A stretch of 49,833 nt of DNA, taken from positions 1 through 49,833 of the forward strand of contig FTLJ01000351.1 in NCBI GenBank assembly GCA_900155495.1, written 5' to 3'. The notes beneath the pieces were generated by a model. It was not told where the DNA came from, searched no databases, and saw nothing but the letters and a program-made list of their open reading frames with translations. The position numbers and the translations under genes were made by a program. This document shows, one piece after another, positions 11,755 through 21,882 of the stretch (its first letter is position 1; each line of letters starts with the position of its first letter). The DNA is from Porogramme epimiltina (lineage: Eukaryota; Basidiomycota; Agaricomycetes; Polyporales; Polyporaceae).

Positions 11755-11764
11755 CATATATATG
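11755..11764 (-). promoter_or_regulatory. TATA box of MFS copy B
   Basis: CATATATATG, about 70-80 bp upstream of the ATG at 11686 on the minus strand, a position consistent with a fungal core promoter. Confidence 0.55.
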
Positions 11765-11869
11765 GTCTCGGTCCGAGCCGTGAGACCGTTTATCCTCAAG
11801 CTCCAGCCTACGGGGAGCCTCATGGGACCGAGGAGTCGAGAAGAAGTTCTTCATAGCTCCTCGGGGCCC

Positions 11870-11880
11870 GTCAAGTGACC
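11870..11880. promoter_or_regulatory. Shared upstream element GTCAAGTGACC (MFS copy B)
   Basis: Identical 11-mer to 8056-8066 upstream of MFS-A, at about the same distance (~185-200 bp) from each start. Preservation in diverged flanks suggests a factor site or simply common origin. Confidence 0.4.
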
Positions 11881-12207
11881 CCGGAGGCGGGTCACTGGCG
11901 CGCAGAGGGGAATAGGTTTCTCTCAGGCGTTTGAGTCTGAGCGAGGGGTATGGTACACGGGCGCAGTCGAGGTGAGAATAGGGGGTGGACGGGTGCGGTA
12001 GCGCGGACGTAGTATATGGATTTCAGGTCGGCGTGAACATGATATACGCACCCAAGTCATTCTTCGGCCACAAGAAAATGGACAATCAGGGAAAGCAACT
12101 AGGAGAGTATTCGGCTTGAAAGCGCGCAAATGTCTGCGAAATGCGAGCAAGGCGGACACAAGTCGCTTTTAGATGACTCCTGTAATGTATAAGAAGCCAC
12201 CTTAAAG

Positions 12208-12213
12208 CACGTG
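12208..12213. promoter_or_regulatory. CACGTG E-box upstream of MFS copy B
   Basis: Second copy of the CACGTGCCTGC element, about 520 bp upstream of the MFS-B start; partner of the site at 8500. Confidence 0.4.
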
Positions 12214-12849
12214 CCTGCGACGAGAGCCATTCAGTGTCGAGCTACAGTTCAGCTGCTCAGCGACCTTACCTCACTGAACCTCGGGCAGAAAGTCCATTGG
12301 AAGGCATAGTCTCCCGAGATACATAACCCGGTCAGAGGTGACCAATTGCGCCAAGTCCGGGTGTGAGATTGTGGACCGGTAGTTCTGCCATTCGTGTCAT
12401 AGCCGTGTGATCAAACGGCCGCGTTGTCGATGTCGTGTAAAGTGGTATTCTTGGTGATGTATGTGAGCACAGTGAGCGGATCGCCGTCCTCCAGTGCCTT
12501 AGGTAACATTGAAATAGGTAGCCGCAAGAGTGTGTTGAGCGGCGATAGCAACCTGTGTTATCCTGATTAAAATGGCAACAGTTTGCCACAGCTCATGTTT
12601 ACGCATATTTGCATTGTGGCCCGCGGACACATCACCCGAACCGCCTCGCCACCAGCATACTTCATCGTGAGCAGCGTTGCAACGCGGGAAGCGAAGGATT
12701 AATCTCAGGGGTAATCGAGAGACAGATAATACATATATTTACAATAGTCCCGCATCAAGCAGAGACCTAGATGGTAGTCAGAAAGTGCATGCGCGCGCGC
12801 GGCGGATTAATCGCGCTGCGACCCCAACCCCGACGTCGACCCTCACGGC
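12214..12849. other. Intergenic stretch without recognised gene
   Basis: Between the upstream region of MFS-B and the 3' end of the unknown minus-strand membrane protein. I see no motif-bearing open frame or structured RNA here. Confidence 0.5.
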
Positions 12850-14600
12850 TCAGCGTGAATGCCTCCCCCGTCGTGTACGCCTCTTCTTCCCCCGCCCGCC
12901 ATGTCCTCCGCCATCCTTCGCGCCCTCTTGCGCGCCATTCGCGCTTTCCGCACTTGATTCCGCCGCCCCCTCTCCACCGTCGTCTGGTGCGACAGCCCAG
13001 TCAGGATACGCGGAGCTGTGCCTGCGCGGCCGGGTTGCGCTTTCCTCGGTCGCGTCGGATCCTAGTGCCCCTGTAGGAGCGACAGCCCAATCGGGCCTTT
13101 CCGGCGTGTGGACGCGTGGGCGAGGGCTAAGTCCGGGAGAGCTTGGCGGGGTTTTGACCTCTGCGAACGCCAAGGAAGTAAGCGCGAGAGGGCTGGGCGC
13201 TGGCGCCCGCGCTGAAGTGTTGGCCTCTGGAGGGCAAGAGCTAGAGAGGACTTGGGCTGGGGCAGTACCCGGAGTAGATGCGGAGAGGGCCGAAACGAGC
13301 GCCATCGCAGCGACAGACGGGTATTGGCTTGCCGTGAGGAGCACGCCGGAGACGGTAAGGTCATCGTCGGGATCTTCAGTTGACGTGTTTAGTGGCGGAG
13401 GCGCACCCATGTCCACGATTGTTGAGGGTGGACATTGCGGAGGAGGGGAGGGTACAGGAGACGTCGCGCGAGGCGTGGGGACATCCAGCTCCTCGTGGTC
13501 TACAGAAGTCCAATCTGCGTCGGAACCCGCGAGAATATCAAACACAAACTGGTTATCACGCGCAAGAAGTGTGGATTGCATAAGGAACGGGACGAAATTG
13601 TCATCCACCGGCGGATGTTCGGGGCTGTCCGGGGCATGCTCTGGAGCAACGATCGGAATGGCTTCTACCACAGCATTCGGCGTGTCAATGGCTGTCTCGG
13701 ATGCGTTTGCGAGCTCTGTGGCCTCCTTGGGCGCGTTCTCTTCCACTGTGGCGGGTGCGGGAACAGCGCCGTAGAAAACCTCGTTAGGGGTGGGCGGATG
13801 GGTACCAGGATCTTCAGCGTTTCCGGACTGACTGAGCAGCGATTCTGTGGGGACCTCTTCTGGCTCGACGTTTGCATTCGGTGGTGTACCTGCAGCGAGG
13901 GATAAATCTTCGTCGGAGGGGCGCGTAGGATTGTGGGGGTCGTGAAGGTCTCCCATGTCAAGTTGCTCTGAGTGCTCCCCGCACCCCGCGGGCTCTTTGG
14001 ATGGGTCTTGTGGTGCGGTTTCGCGATTGAGCGAAGGCACACTCTCTTCGCAGGACGATACTGCAGACTGAGAGGAAACTTCCGTTCCTGTTTGAGTGCA
14101 CTCGGACTCGACGATAGAAGAAGAGGGAGGTGTGTGTGATCGTGGGTTGGAGACGGATTGATTCGCACCCTCATCTTTAGGTGGAGTATCGCGTTCGAAA
14201 AGATCTCCTGGCTGGACGCAAACGGATGCTCGTGGGGCGTACATGTACTGAAACTAAGAAACACACCTGTCCCGCTTCCCTAACCAGCTGCGACGATCCC
14301 ACTTCTTCGACTTCGGTATTCTCAACCTCGGAGGTTTGTGGTATGTCATCCAGTAGAGGAATTGTTCTCGCAGGGGGAATAGATCCCGAATCCAGTATAC
14401 GTTTTATGGACGCATAAGTTGACCGAGAAAGGAATACAGTGATCTGCGGCGTTATCTCATGAGGTCTCGTACTAACAGGTAGAAAGAGGGGGGCTCACGT
14501 AGGTCATTATAGTTGTCGTGATGATGAGCATTACTGAAAGGAGGACGTTCTCCACGCTAAGCCCCTCGGAGGCGATATGATGCCGCTTGAGCACTTCCAT
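12850..14600 (-). CDS. Unknown single-pass membrane protein with acidic, disordered C-terminal region
   Basis: Three minus-strand exons, 14499-14600, 14443-14267 and 14211-12850, give 546 residues. Exon 1 starts MEVLKRHHIASEG and runs into a hydrophobic segment LLSVMLIITTTIMTYITVFL (spanning the first splice), then a basic STYASIKR stretch, so one N-terminal membrane helix is likely. The 55-bp second intron (14212-14266) was chosen because it restores frame with a typical length. The rest is low-complexity, rich in Pro/Ser/Thr/Glu, and ends in a basic tail KKRRTRRGRHSR. A motif PDWAVAP occurs twice (bases 12985-13005 and 13075-13095). I recognise no domain. It may be a membrane-tethered scaffold, but that is a guess. 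The promoter region overlaps the left edge of P450 repeat unit 1. Confidence 0.68.
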
Positions 14601-15214
14601 CTGGCACGGCGGAACTGGAGCGAGTCGGAGTAGATGAGATATGAGAGCAGTGCGGACAGCGATGTGAAAGCAGGTGGAGATATGTAGAAGAGGGTATCTG
14701 TGTGGAGAGGGGTATTTGAAGAGAAGGTGGGCTTGCGAACGAGCGGGCCCGTCGCGGCCTGTGAGGTGACCAAGAGGCCAAAGGCAACGAAGCCCTTGCT
14801 GGACCCGTTGAGCACAACAAATGCCCTTGTCTGAGTCGGGATGGGCGCTCGGGGCCGATGCGTCTTGCCCTTTCCCATGACGTCGCTCCCCGCAACTGCT
14901 GCAGCTTCTGCTTGTTTTGGATAGGTTTCCGCCTTGTTGGTCAACATATGCACAAGGCCGGCTCCTTCAAGGAGTTACCGCGCCTGTGTTCTGGTCTATA
15001 GCGGGTCGCCGTCTTTCCGGCTGCTTTCGAAGCAAGGTGCCTCAAGCTGCCCCACCTCAGTACTGTGCATTCGCTCGCTGCATGTGAATACTTGACACTC
15101 AAATGCCGACATTTAGGAGATACCCCTTCCAAGCTACTCTCTTCCCTACCCAGTGCCAGAGGTCACGCCAGAGGTCACGCATGCCACCCCGTCAGGCTCA
15201 CAAGCGAAGCGGTC
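14601..15214. other. Upstream flank of the unknown membrane gene / left edge of repeat unit 1
   Basis: No supported gene. A minus-strand open frame (14531-14953) runs through this segment but overlaps the proposed first exon in another frame and has no motif. Sequence at 14760-14915 recurs at about 19511-19680 and 24070-24260. Confidence 0.5.
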
Positions 15215-16191
15215 CGTGCAGACTTGTTCAAGACGGCGTTCTGTTTCGTCCCCAGGTGCTGAAGAGATGAGGGCAGAGAAGATGAGGATTGGCTGTGGAG
15301 ACAATGTTGAGCTCGAAGAGACGCGCCGCCTGCCGGCAGAAGGATAATGGTCTGGCAGTGAGGAGGGGAACGAACTACCAGACTCTCACTTCCAGAGACA
15401 CCACGGGTGCGGTCCCGGAAGTGAATGGAGGATGGATGCTTAGACGGCGAGGAAAAAATTAACGCTTGAGTACAAGCGGCTTCTGGCCCTACAAGGGACA
15501 TCGCGACTGCCCAACAAGACGCGTGCGTGTCTTGGGTGACCCCGCTGCACTCTACCGACGCGGACGACGTACGCTTCAACGTTATTGCGTGCGAGCTATA
15601 CATCTACGATCGGGCAGGGCGCATGTATGCCTTTGACGCGTTCGACACCCAGGTCCGGTGCAACTGGTGCAGGGACCGCGGCAGCTTCACACTCGTCGCT
15701 GAGGAGTACCGCTGGATGCGCGCCCCGGGGGCGTTCGAGCGTGTCGCACCCCGCGCGTCTTTGTTGTGAGTCGTCGAAGCCAACCTTTCCCTTTCCGCTC
15801 GTATCCTTTCCTTACCCGACTTCCATTTCATCCGAAGTCGGAGCGCGCGGTGCTGACGATGGGTCTTGCAGGCAACTGTGCTCATCGCTGACGAGCTTTC
15901 CGTTTGACTGCGTCCGGGCATTCCAAAGCCCTGTGTGGAGTATAGATTTGCATGTCGCACGCCTCGTCGCGGCCTCGACGCCACATTCGATGCGTTCCGG
16001 GTGAGTATCCATACGCCTTGTCCTTAGCTGGGGCCATCCTTACACATTATCCGTTCTACGGAGTTTAGATTCGCGACGCTGGGCTTCTCCGGCAGGCGGA
16101 CTTGCTTGTCTGCGAAAAGACCATGACGAACGAGTTCGACTGGAACGCGGTATTTTTGGATGTGCTCATGCAAGCCCTGGTTGCGTCGTAG
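15215..16191 (+). pseudogene. Decaying unidentified gene, copy 1 of 3
   Basis: Best-preserved copy. An open stretch at about 15490-15769 encodes a region with NVIACELYIYDRAGRMYAFD and later WCRDRGSFTLVAEEYRW. It ends near a possible donor at 15766-15772, followed by an exon-like block (from 15871, LQLCSSLTSFPFDCVRAF) and another (from 16070, IRDAGLLRQADLLVCEKTM) ending at a stop at 16189. The phase of the second and third blocks does not fit across the apparent splice, and the 5' part has stops, so I call it broken. I do not recognise the family. Copies 2 and 3 carry further stops. Confidence 0.45.
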
Positions 16192-16980
16192 CAAAGCACC
16201 CAAGAACGAGTTTGTTGGGGCAAAAGCTTGGATTAGCGGAAGCCCCTACATGCTCATGCGAGTTCTGTACCACTTCCACGTGGCACTGCAGGAACCATAA
16301 TATTGTACGTTTATGGAGAGTATTTCTTGAACTTTTCATTCCCATGTCGACAATCCTACTCTCCCGACAACCTTGTTACTAATGACATCTGCTCAGTAAG
16401 CAATCCCCGATGCAAGCCTCTGAATCTATTCCTCCTGTACCGCAGTCGACAGGGTCATCTTACATATCAAGTGGGCCGGACCCTTTGGTTGGCCCTGATC
16501 TCATTGACTCGAGTTCAGTATTGAATGAATGGTACAACGGCGTTCGAACCCGCAACTGCCACAATGCTACCCCGTCGTGGAATCTGCCGGCGCTCTGTAG
16601 GTCTGGACTCTTCCACGGCTACGCCTAATGCAAATCGATAGTTCCGCCCATAGGAAGGCTACAGGTATGCAGAGGTCGCGGTGAGTGTCTTGAAGAACAA
16701 ATTTTCGGATCTCGCGTTTGGATTCTATTGATGAGAGCCCTCCCTAGCGACAGCTTTTTTCTACGAATTCTATACGGAGACCTCGAGGATTCTACTGTAC
16801 AATACAGGACTTACCCCCCCAATGTTCGGCAACTTATGGGTTGAGTACTTGAGTCCTTAAATCACGATTGGACACTCAAAGCACAAGCGAATAACCAATA
16901 TTCAACGCGTTATTGTCACATTCGGCATAACCCCCTAGATCACCGGCACTGCTTCTCCGCGAACGTTTCCTTCTAATCCA

Positions 16981-17212
16981 GAGACGCGCAGGAAGGAGAA
17001 CGGTTGTCACCCGAACACCGCTTCACGTCTGTGGAATACGGCGGATAAAGCTTCGATTGGCTTTCGGGGGACGGTGCTCCTCGTGCACTCCCACACGCCG
17101 TACACAAGAATGACGGTCAACTATGCTTCTCGGAACTACGGCGGTCTGCAGGTAAGTGGCCTTACGCAGTGTACTAGACGGGAGGTAACCTTTACCTTAT
17201 GCGCAGACGTAA
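16981..17212 (+). other. Conserved coding-like terminal exons upstream of P450-1
   Basis: An open frame (16981-17151) reads ...FRGTVLLVHSHTPYTRM..., then RNYGGLQ, and ends exactly at CAG|gtaagt. A 55-bp intron (17152-17206) leads to ACG TAA, a two-codon last exon. The same frame is open in the other two units. Relative to them, copy 1 lacks nine bases (SKGKN shortened to WN), an in-frame loss. It may be the end of a small gene or of the decayed gene upstream; the start is not resolved. It ends about 120 bp before the P450 ATG. Confidence 0.45.
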
Positions 17213-17262
17213 GTCCTCCCGCGTGCCCGTGACGCGCGGGCAAGTGCATAGTGTCACGGTTG

Positions 17263-17271
17263 CATATAAAC
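17263..17271 (+). promoter_or_regulatory. TATA box of P450-1
   Basis: CATATAAAC within GTCACGGTTGCATATAAACA, about 62-70 bp upstream of the P450-1 ATG. The same core is at 21813 and a variant (TGTATATAAGG) at 26803. Confidence 0.7.
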
Positions 17272-17332
17272 ACTCCTCGAGACACAGCGGTGGGGTATTG
17301 TCGCCCTGGCGTTTCTTCTCAGCACAACTCTG

Positions 17333-19435
17333 ATGAACTCTGACACGCAAACCGTCGTCTACGCAGCTCTTGCGGCTGTCGTTGCCGCATACTTCGTGAG
17401 GTGGTCTTCGCACCCGGTGAGTAAGCTCGCAACCGTGCCGGGTACTAGTAGCCTCATCGTAGCATTGCTTTTCTGTAGCTTCGTTCAATCCCCACAGTGG
17501 GCGGGCCTTCAGACCCTTTATTATCCTACCTTGGTGCATGGAACTTCTCTCACAACGGGAAGAAGCTGATCTCTGAGGGCTACCAACGGGTATGGCTATT
17601 GTTCGCGTCAACTATAATGAGTGTTGATGCTGATTCACCTATTTGCGTAGTTCCACGGTGCAGTGTTCAAAGTTGCCCTATTCGACCAGTGGATGGTTGT
17701 GGTTAACGGGCGCAAGCTCGTCGACGATCTGCGTAAGCGTCCGGATGACGAATTGTCTTTCAACGAGGCAATCGAGGAAGTGCGTGCCGTTGATTCATAT
17801 GCCCAGCGATATGGGAAGGGGGGTTAACATTTTGTCTTCCCATAGACTATGCACTTCAAGCATACCACCGGTCGTGGAGCCGCCGAAGATCCCTACCACA
17901 TCGAAATCATCCGAGAAAAGCTCATGCGCACTCTTCCCGTGGTCCTCCCCGATGTACTTGACGAGCTCACCTTGGCCGTCCCTGCCTTCATTCCCACAAG
18001 CGAAACTGGTAGGCGCACCTTCCATATCACAGAGCCGATGTACTGACTACGCCGTAGAATGGGTGACAGTGAACGGGTACACGGCTATGTTAGATATCGT
18101 CGCTCGCGCCAGCGGCCGGGTCTTCGTCGGATTGCCTCTCTGTTAGTCGATATAACCTCGTCATCACGCGGGTCGATTTTTGACAACAATTAATCTCAGG
18201 TCGTAACGATGAATACTTACGCATGGCCATTAAGTTCACACTCGCCGTCAACGACGACAGGGACGTGATGAAGTACTTTCCCGGTCCACTTAAAGGGTAA
18301 GTGATAAGTAAAGTTGGCGTGCCTTCGTTCAACGCTTTATATACCGTCGATAGGTTGATCCGCTTCACGAGCGTTGGTATCAAGACGATCCGCGAGGTTG
18401 TTCCTTTCATTAAGCCTTTGATCGACGAAAGGAAGCAGAAGATGGAAGAGTTGGGTGACGGCTGGACTGACAAACCGGTGGGCCGCTGGTAGTATCTTTG
18501 ATCGTGACGTGTGAGCTAACCGATACCCCCATTAGAATGACATGATGCAGTGGATCTTGGAACAAGCTATTCCCCGCCGCAGCACGTATGAGGAAATTGC
18601 GGAGCGTCTTATGCTCGTCAATTTCGCTGCAATTCACACCTCGTCTAATGTAGGTATACGGCGAGAGCGCAATCCGTCGCTCTCTTCTGACAAGCACCCC
18701 CGTAGAGCGTCACCCATGCCCTCTACCATCTCGCGGCCGTTCCGGAGTGGATTAAGATCTTGCGGGAGGAGATAGAGCCTATTGTAGCTGCTGAAGGCTG
18801 GTCGAAAGCTTCTATGGGTAAGATGTGGAAGCTCGACAGTCTCTTCCGCGAGTCACAGAGGCATAACGGTATCGCAGTTGGTACGTTTTATTATAGTCTC
18901 AAAATTGCCTACCGGGTGCTCAAACATATCCTAGTGTCCGTTCAGAGGAAGGCGCTCAAAGACATTACGTTGGTTGATGGAACCTTCATCCCGAAAGGCA
19001 CAATGGTTTGCGCTGCGTCGTACCCGATACACCATGATGAAGCGCACTACGCCGACGCCGAGGAATTTGATCCCTTCCGCTTCTCACGCATGCGCGAGAA
19101 GGAGGGGGAAGGCGTGAAGCACCAATTCGTCAACACCTCCGTCGACTACATTCCATTTGGGCATGGAAGGCATGCGTGGTGAGTGCGCTCCCGTGTTGAA
19201 GGCGGTCGGCTGCTGATGTCCCGGCATGCTTTGCTGTTGCAGCCCTGGCAGGTTCTTTGCTGCGAACGAGCTCAAGGCACTCTTAGCATTCCTGGTTGTC
19301 AACTACGACTTCAAATTTGTCGGCGGTGGTCCTCGTCCGGAAAACATCTACATCTCTGAGAACGTTGTCCCTGACCCCACTGTGCAACTCATGTTTCGTA
19401 AGCGGCAGCTTGAGACCGTCTCGAGCCCGGTTTGA
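17333..19435 (+). CDS. Cytochrome P450 monooxygenase, tandem copy 1
   Basis: Eleven exons: 17333-17416, 17479-17589, 17651-17779, 17846-18008, 18058-18141, 18200-18296, 18354-18477, 18536-18649, 18706-18880, 18935-19178, 19243-19435; 1518 nt, 505 residues. A short N-terminal hydrophobic anchor (VVYAALAAVVAAYFV) predicts ER attachment; it is followed by a PTVGGPSDP hinge. The I-helix motif is AAIHT (295-299), ExxR is ERESQR-like FRESQR (E351, R354), the PERF region reads DPFRFSRMRE, and the heme loop is FGHGRHACPG with Cys442. It should use NADPH-P450 reductase to oxygenate a hydrophobic substrate. The sequence resembles basidiomycete CYP512/CYP5150-like enzymes from memory; family number is tentative. 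No broken motif was seen. Intron 10 splits the heme-Cys codon (TG|C). Confidence 0.95.
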
Positions 19436-19944
19436 GCGTGCACTTTTGTGAATCGCGGAGAAGGATATCGTACGAGTAGCTAGTCCAGTTTATAGATCAG
19501 ATCGTAGGATGTAGTTGGTGACCAAGAGGCTAAAGGCGAAAATACATGCTTTTGTCTGATTATGAGTCACGGGGATGGGCGCTCAGTGCCCAGCGCTTAG
19601 GGCCGACATGCTCTTTTTCCCATGGCGTCGCTCCCCAATGCGGCTGTGGTGCTACTGGAGCTGCAACACTTTCACCTCCCTTCTCCTACAGATACACACT
19701 GGTCTACCCTTGTATTAATGGCATCTTATACGTTTCTACCACCGATAACGTCTCCAACGCCCGCCTCGAACTAACGCTATGGTTGACTCTTGCTCCTCGT
19801 CCTCTTTCGCCGCACTACAAGATCGTGATCCGACATTATCATTGAGGGACTGCGGATTCATCCACTAAGATGCACAGAGACCCCGTACCGGACCCAGAGA
19901 CTCCGCGGAAACCTTGTCACAACACTGCTCATAGGGCAAGTGAG
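19436..19944. other. P450-1 3' flank and start of repeat unit 2
   Basis: No gene. The 3' flank 'gtacgagtagct-gtccagtttata' is shared with the flank of P450-2 (about 24033), and sequence from 19511 matches 14766 and 24072, marking the junction between repeat units. Confidence 0.55.
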
Positions 19945-20866
19945 CACGTGCGGACTTGTTCAAGACGTCGTTCCGTTTGGCGAGATCAGCGAATGTCCTC
20001 GAGGAGGATAAGTCTACCGGATCCCCGGATGCCGAAGCGAGGAGGGTAGAGGAGATGGGGGGTGGCAATAGAGACAACGTCAACCTCAAGGAAACACGCC
20101 ACCTGTGGCCAGAAGGAGATGGATCTGACTGCGATGAGGGGAGCGACCTGACGGAGTCTTCTGGACGGGCATGGAGCGGGTCCCGGGAAGCAAGCCAGCG
20201 CGCGAGTACAAACGACCCCCGATCCCTCAATAGCCCTCGCGGATCCTCAACAAGACACCTGCACGACCCCGTTTCGCCCAATACGGACGTGCTCCGCTCC
20301 AACATTGTGGAGTGCAATTTGCACCTCAAGGATCGGGCGGGGTGCATGTACGCTTCTGGCGCGTTTGACACGCAGGTCCGGCGCGAACGGTGCAGAGACC
20401 GTAGTAGTTTCGCCCTCGTCGCCGAGGAATACAGCTACTGCGCGTCCCGGTAGCGTTTGAGCGTATCTTGGTAGTATCCTTTCCTTTCACGCCTTCTATT
20501 TTCTCTTCCATGCGCCGGAATCGGAGCGTATGGTGCTGGCGAGGCGTCATGTAGGCTCGTCGCTGACGAGTTTCCGGTTCGATCTGACGTTCCGGTTTCC
20601 CGTCCGGACATCCCAATACCCCACCCGGACATCCCAGTGCCCCATCCGGAGCACGAACTTGTACGTCACTCATGTCGGGTTTAGACACGTTCCGGGTGAG
20701 CTTTCGTACTCCTCCCCAGTCGAGTTCATTCTTACTCATTCTCGGCTATACGAATTGAGGCTTCTCCGGCAGGCGATCCTTCGTGCTTGCGAAAGGCCAT
20801 GACGCGCAAAGTTAACCGGAACGCTGTATTTTAGATGCGCTCCGCAAGCACTGGTCTCGTCGCAGT
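19945..20866 (+). pseudogene. Decaying unidentified gene, copy 2 of 3
   Basis: Aligns by eye with 15215-16191: 'acttgttcaagacgtcgttccg' at 19953, an acid-rich N-terminal part (19956-20453 open), the RAGCMYASGAFDTQVRRERC block, and a final block near 20771-20866. A stop after 'gcgtcccgg' (20452) and losses at later splice sites mark it as broken. No family recognised. Confidence 0.45.
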
Positions 20867-21518
20867 GCTGACAAGGTGGCCAAGGACGAGAGTCAGGGCA
20901 GAAAGCTGGATTAGCGCAGTCCCCTGCATGCGCATGCGAGTACTGGACCGCCTCCGCGTGGTCCTACAGAGACTAGTGTTGTACGTTAATGGAGAACTTT
21001 TCTTGATGCTCATGTTGACACAGGCACATTCTACCCACACCACAATCTTGACTCTGTTCAGTAAGCGGGTCCCGATGCAAACCTCTGGATCTATTCCTCC
21101 TATACCGCACTCGGCTGGGTCATCGTGGATGTCAGGTATAAGGTAATGTGATACATTCCGCTACCGTCTCTGCTCTTACTGTGACTGCGTAGAATCCACC
21201 CTATTCTGTGCGTTTCTTCTAGTCGGAAGTTTTGAGAGGTTGACTCGACCCTTGGAAATAGGAGCGCCTGCATCGTGGTTCAATATAGACGGCTAATCAA
21301 GTTGACTGTGGTTCAACAACAACCGGTCGAAGTGCGGGGTAGGCACTAGTACTTCGGCTTCTGTCCGATGTTCGGCAAATCAAGGGGTCGAGTCCTTCAA
21401 CCACCATTGGATACTCAAAGCATAGGCAACCAGCCGAATTTCGGCCCGTTATTCTTACATTCGGCAGAAACCCCTGGATCGCCAACATTACTTCTCCGTG
21501 AGCACACCCCCTAGCTCT

Positions 21519-21759
21519 GGGACGCGCAGGAAGGAGGGCTGTTGTCACCCGACCCCCGCGTCACGTTTATCGAAGGGCAAGAATACAGCGGGTAATGTTT
21601 CGTTTGGTTTTCGAGGGACGGTGATCTCGGTGCGCTCCCACACGCCGTACACAAGAACAGTGATCAACTACGCTCGTCGGAACCACGGCGGTCTGCAGGT
21701 AAGTGCCCTTACGCGGCCTGTCAGGCGGGAGGTGTCTATTGCCTTGTGCGTAGACGTAA
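21519..21759 (+). other. Conserved coding-like terminal exons upstream of P450-2
   Basis: Open frame from 21519, including ASRLSKGKNTAG and FRGTVISVRSHTPYTR, ending RNHGGLQ at CAG|gtaagt (21698). A 55-bp intron (21699-21753) then joins ACG TAA. Same layout as copy 1, down to intron length and the two-codon last exon. Confidence 0.45.
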
Positions 21760-21812
21760 GCCGTCCCGCGTGCCCATGACGCGCGGGCCCGTGCCACGCG
21801 GAGTCACAGTTG

Positions 21813-21821
21813 CATATAAAC
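21813..21821 (+). promoter_or_regulatory. TATA box of P450-2
   Basis: CATATAAAC in the same context as unit 1 (GTCACAGTTGCATATAAACA), 62-70 bp upstream of the ATG. Confidence 0.7.
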
Positions 21822-21882
21822 ACCCTTCGAGACACAGCCGTAAGGTATCGTCTCACTGGCGTTTCTTCTCAGCGTGACTCTA

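Larger units (their letters stand above)
14760..19505 (+). repeat. Tandem segmental duplication, unit 1 (carries P450-1)
   Basis: Unit 1 of three direct repeats. Markers in the same order in each unit: the flank 'gtgaccaagaggc...aaaggc' (14766), a decayed gene beginning 'acttgttcaagac' (15221), a 'cctctg-atctattcctcct' block (16414), the coding-like block (16981), then the P450. Boundaries are estimated by eye from where similarity starts and stops. Confidence 0.75.

Noticed and set aside
12677..13774. 365-residue plus-strand frame across the unknown membrane gene
   Set aside because: It is the complement of the acidic low-complexity exon 3; the minus frame joins in phase to two further exons and has a better start.
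14531..14953. 140-residue minus frame (MHMLTNKAET...) upstream of the membrane gene
   Set aside because: It overlaps the proposed first exon in another frame and crosses the repeat-unit edge; no motif.
16530..16580. GTTCGAAC patch resembling a tRNA T-loop on the minus strand
   Set aside because: No matching acceptor, D-arm or anticodon stem could be placed around it, and the related site near 26110 lacks the loop.
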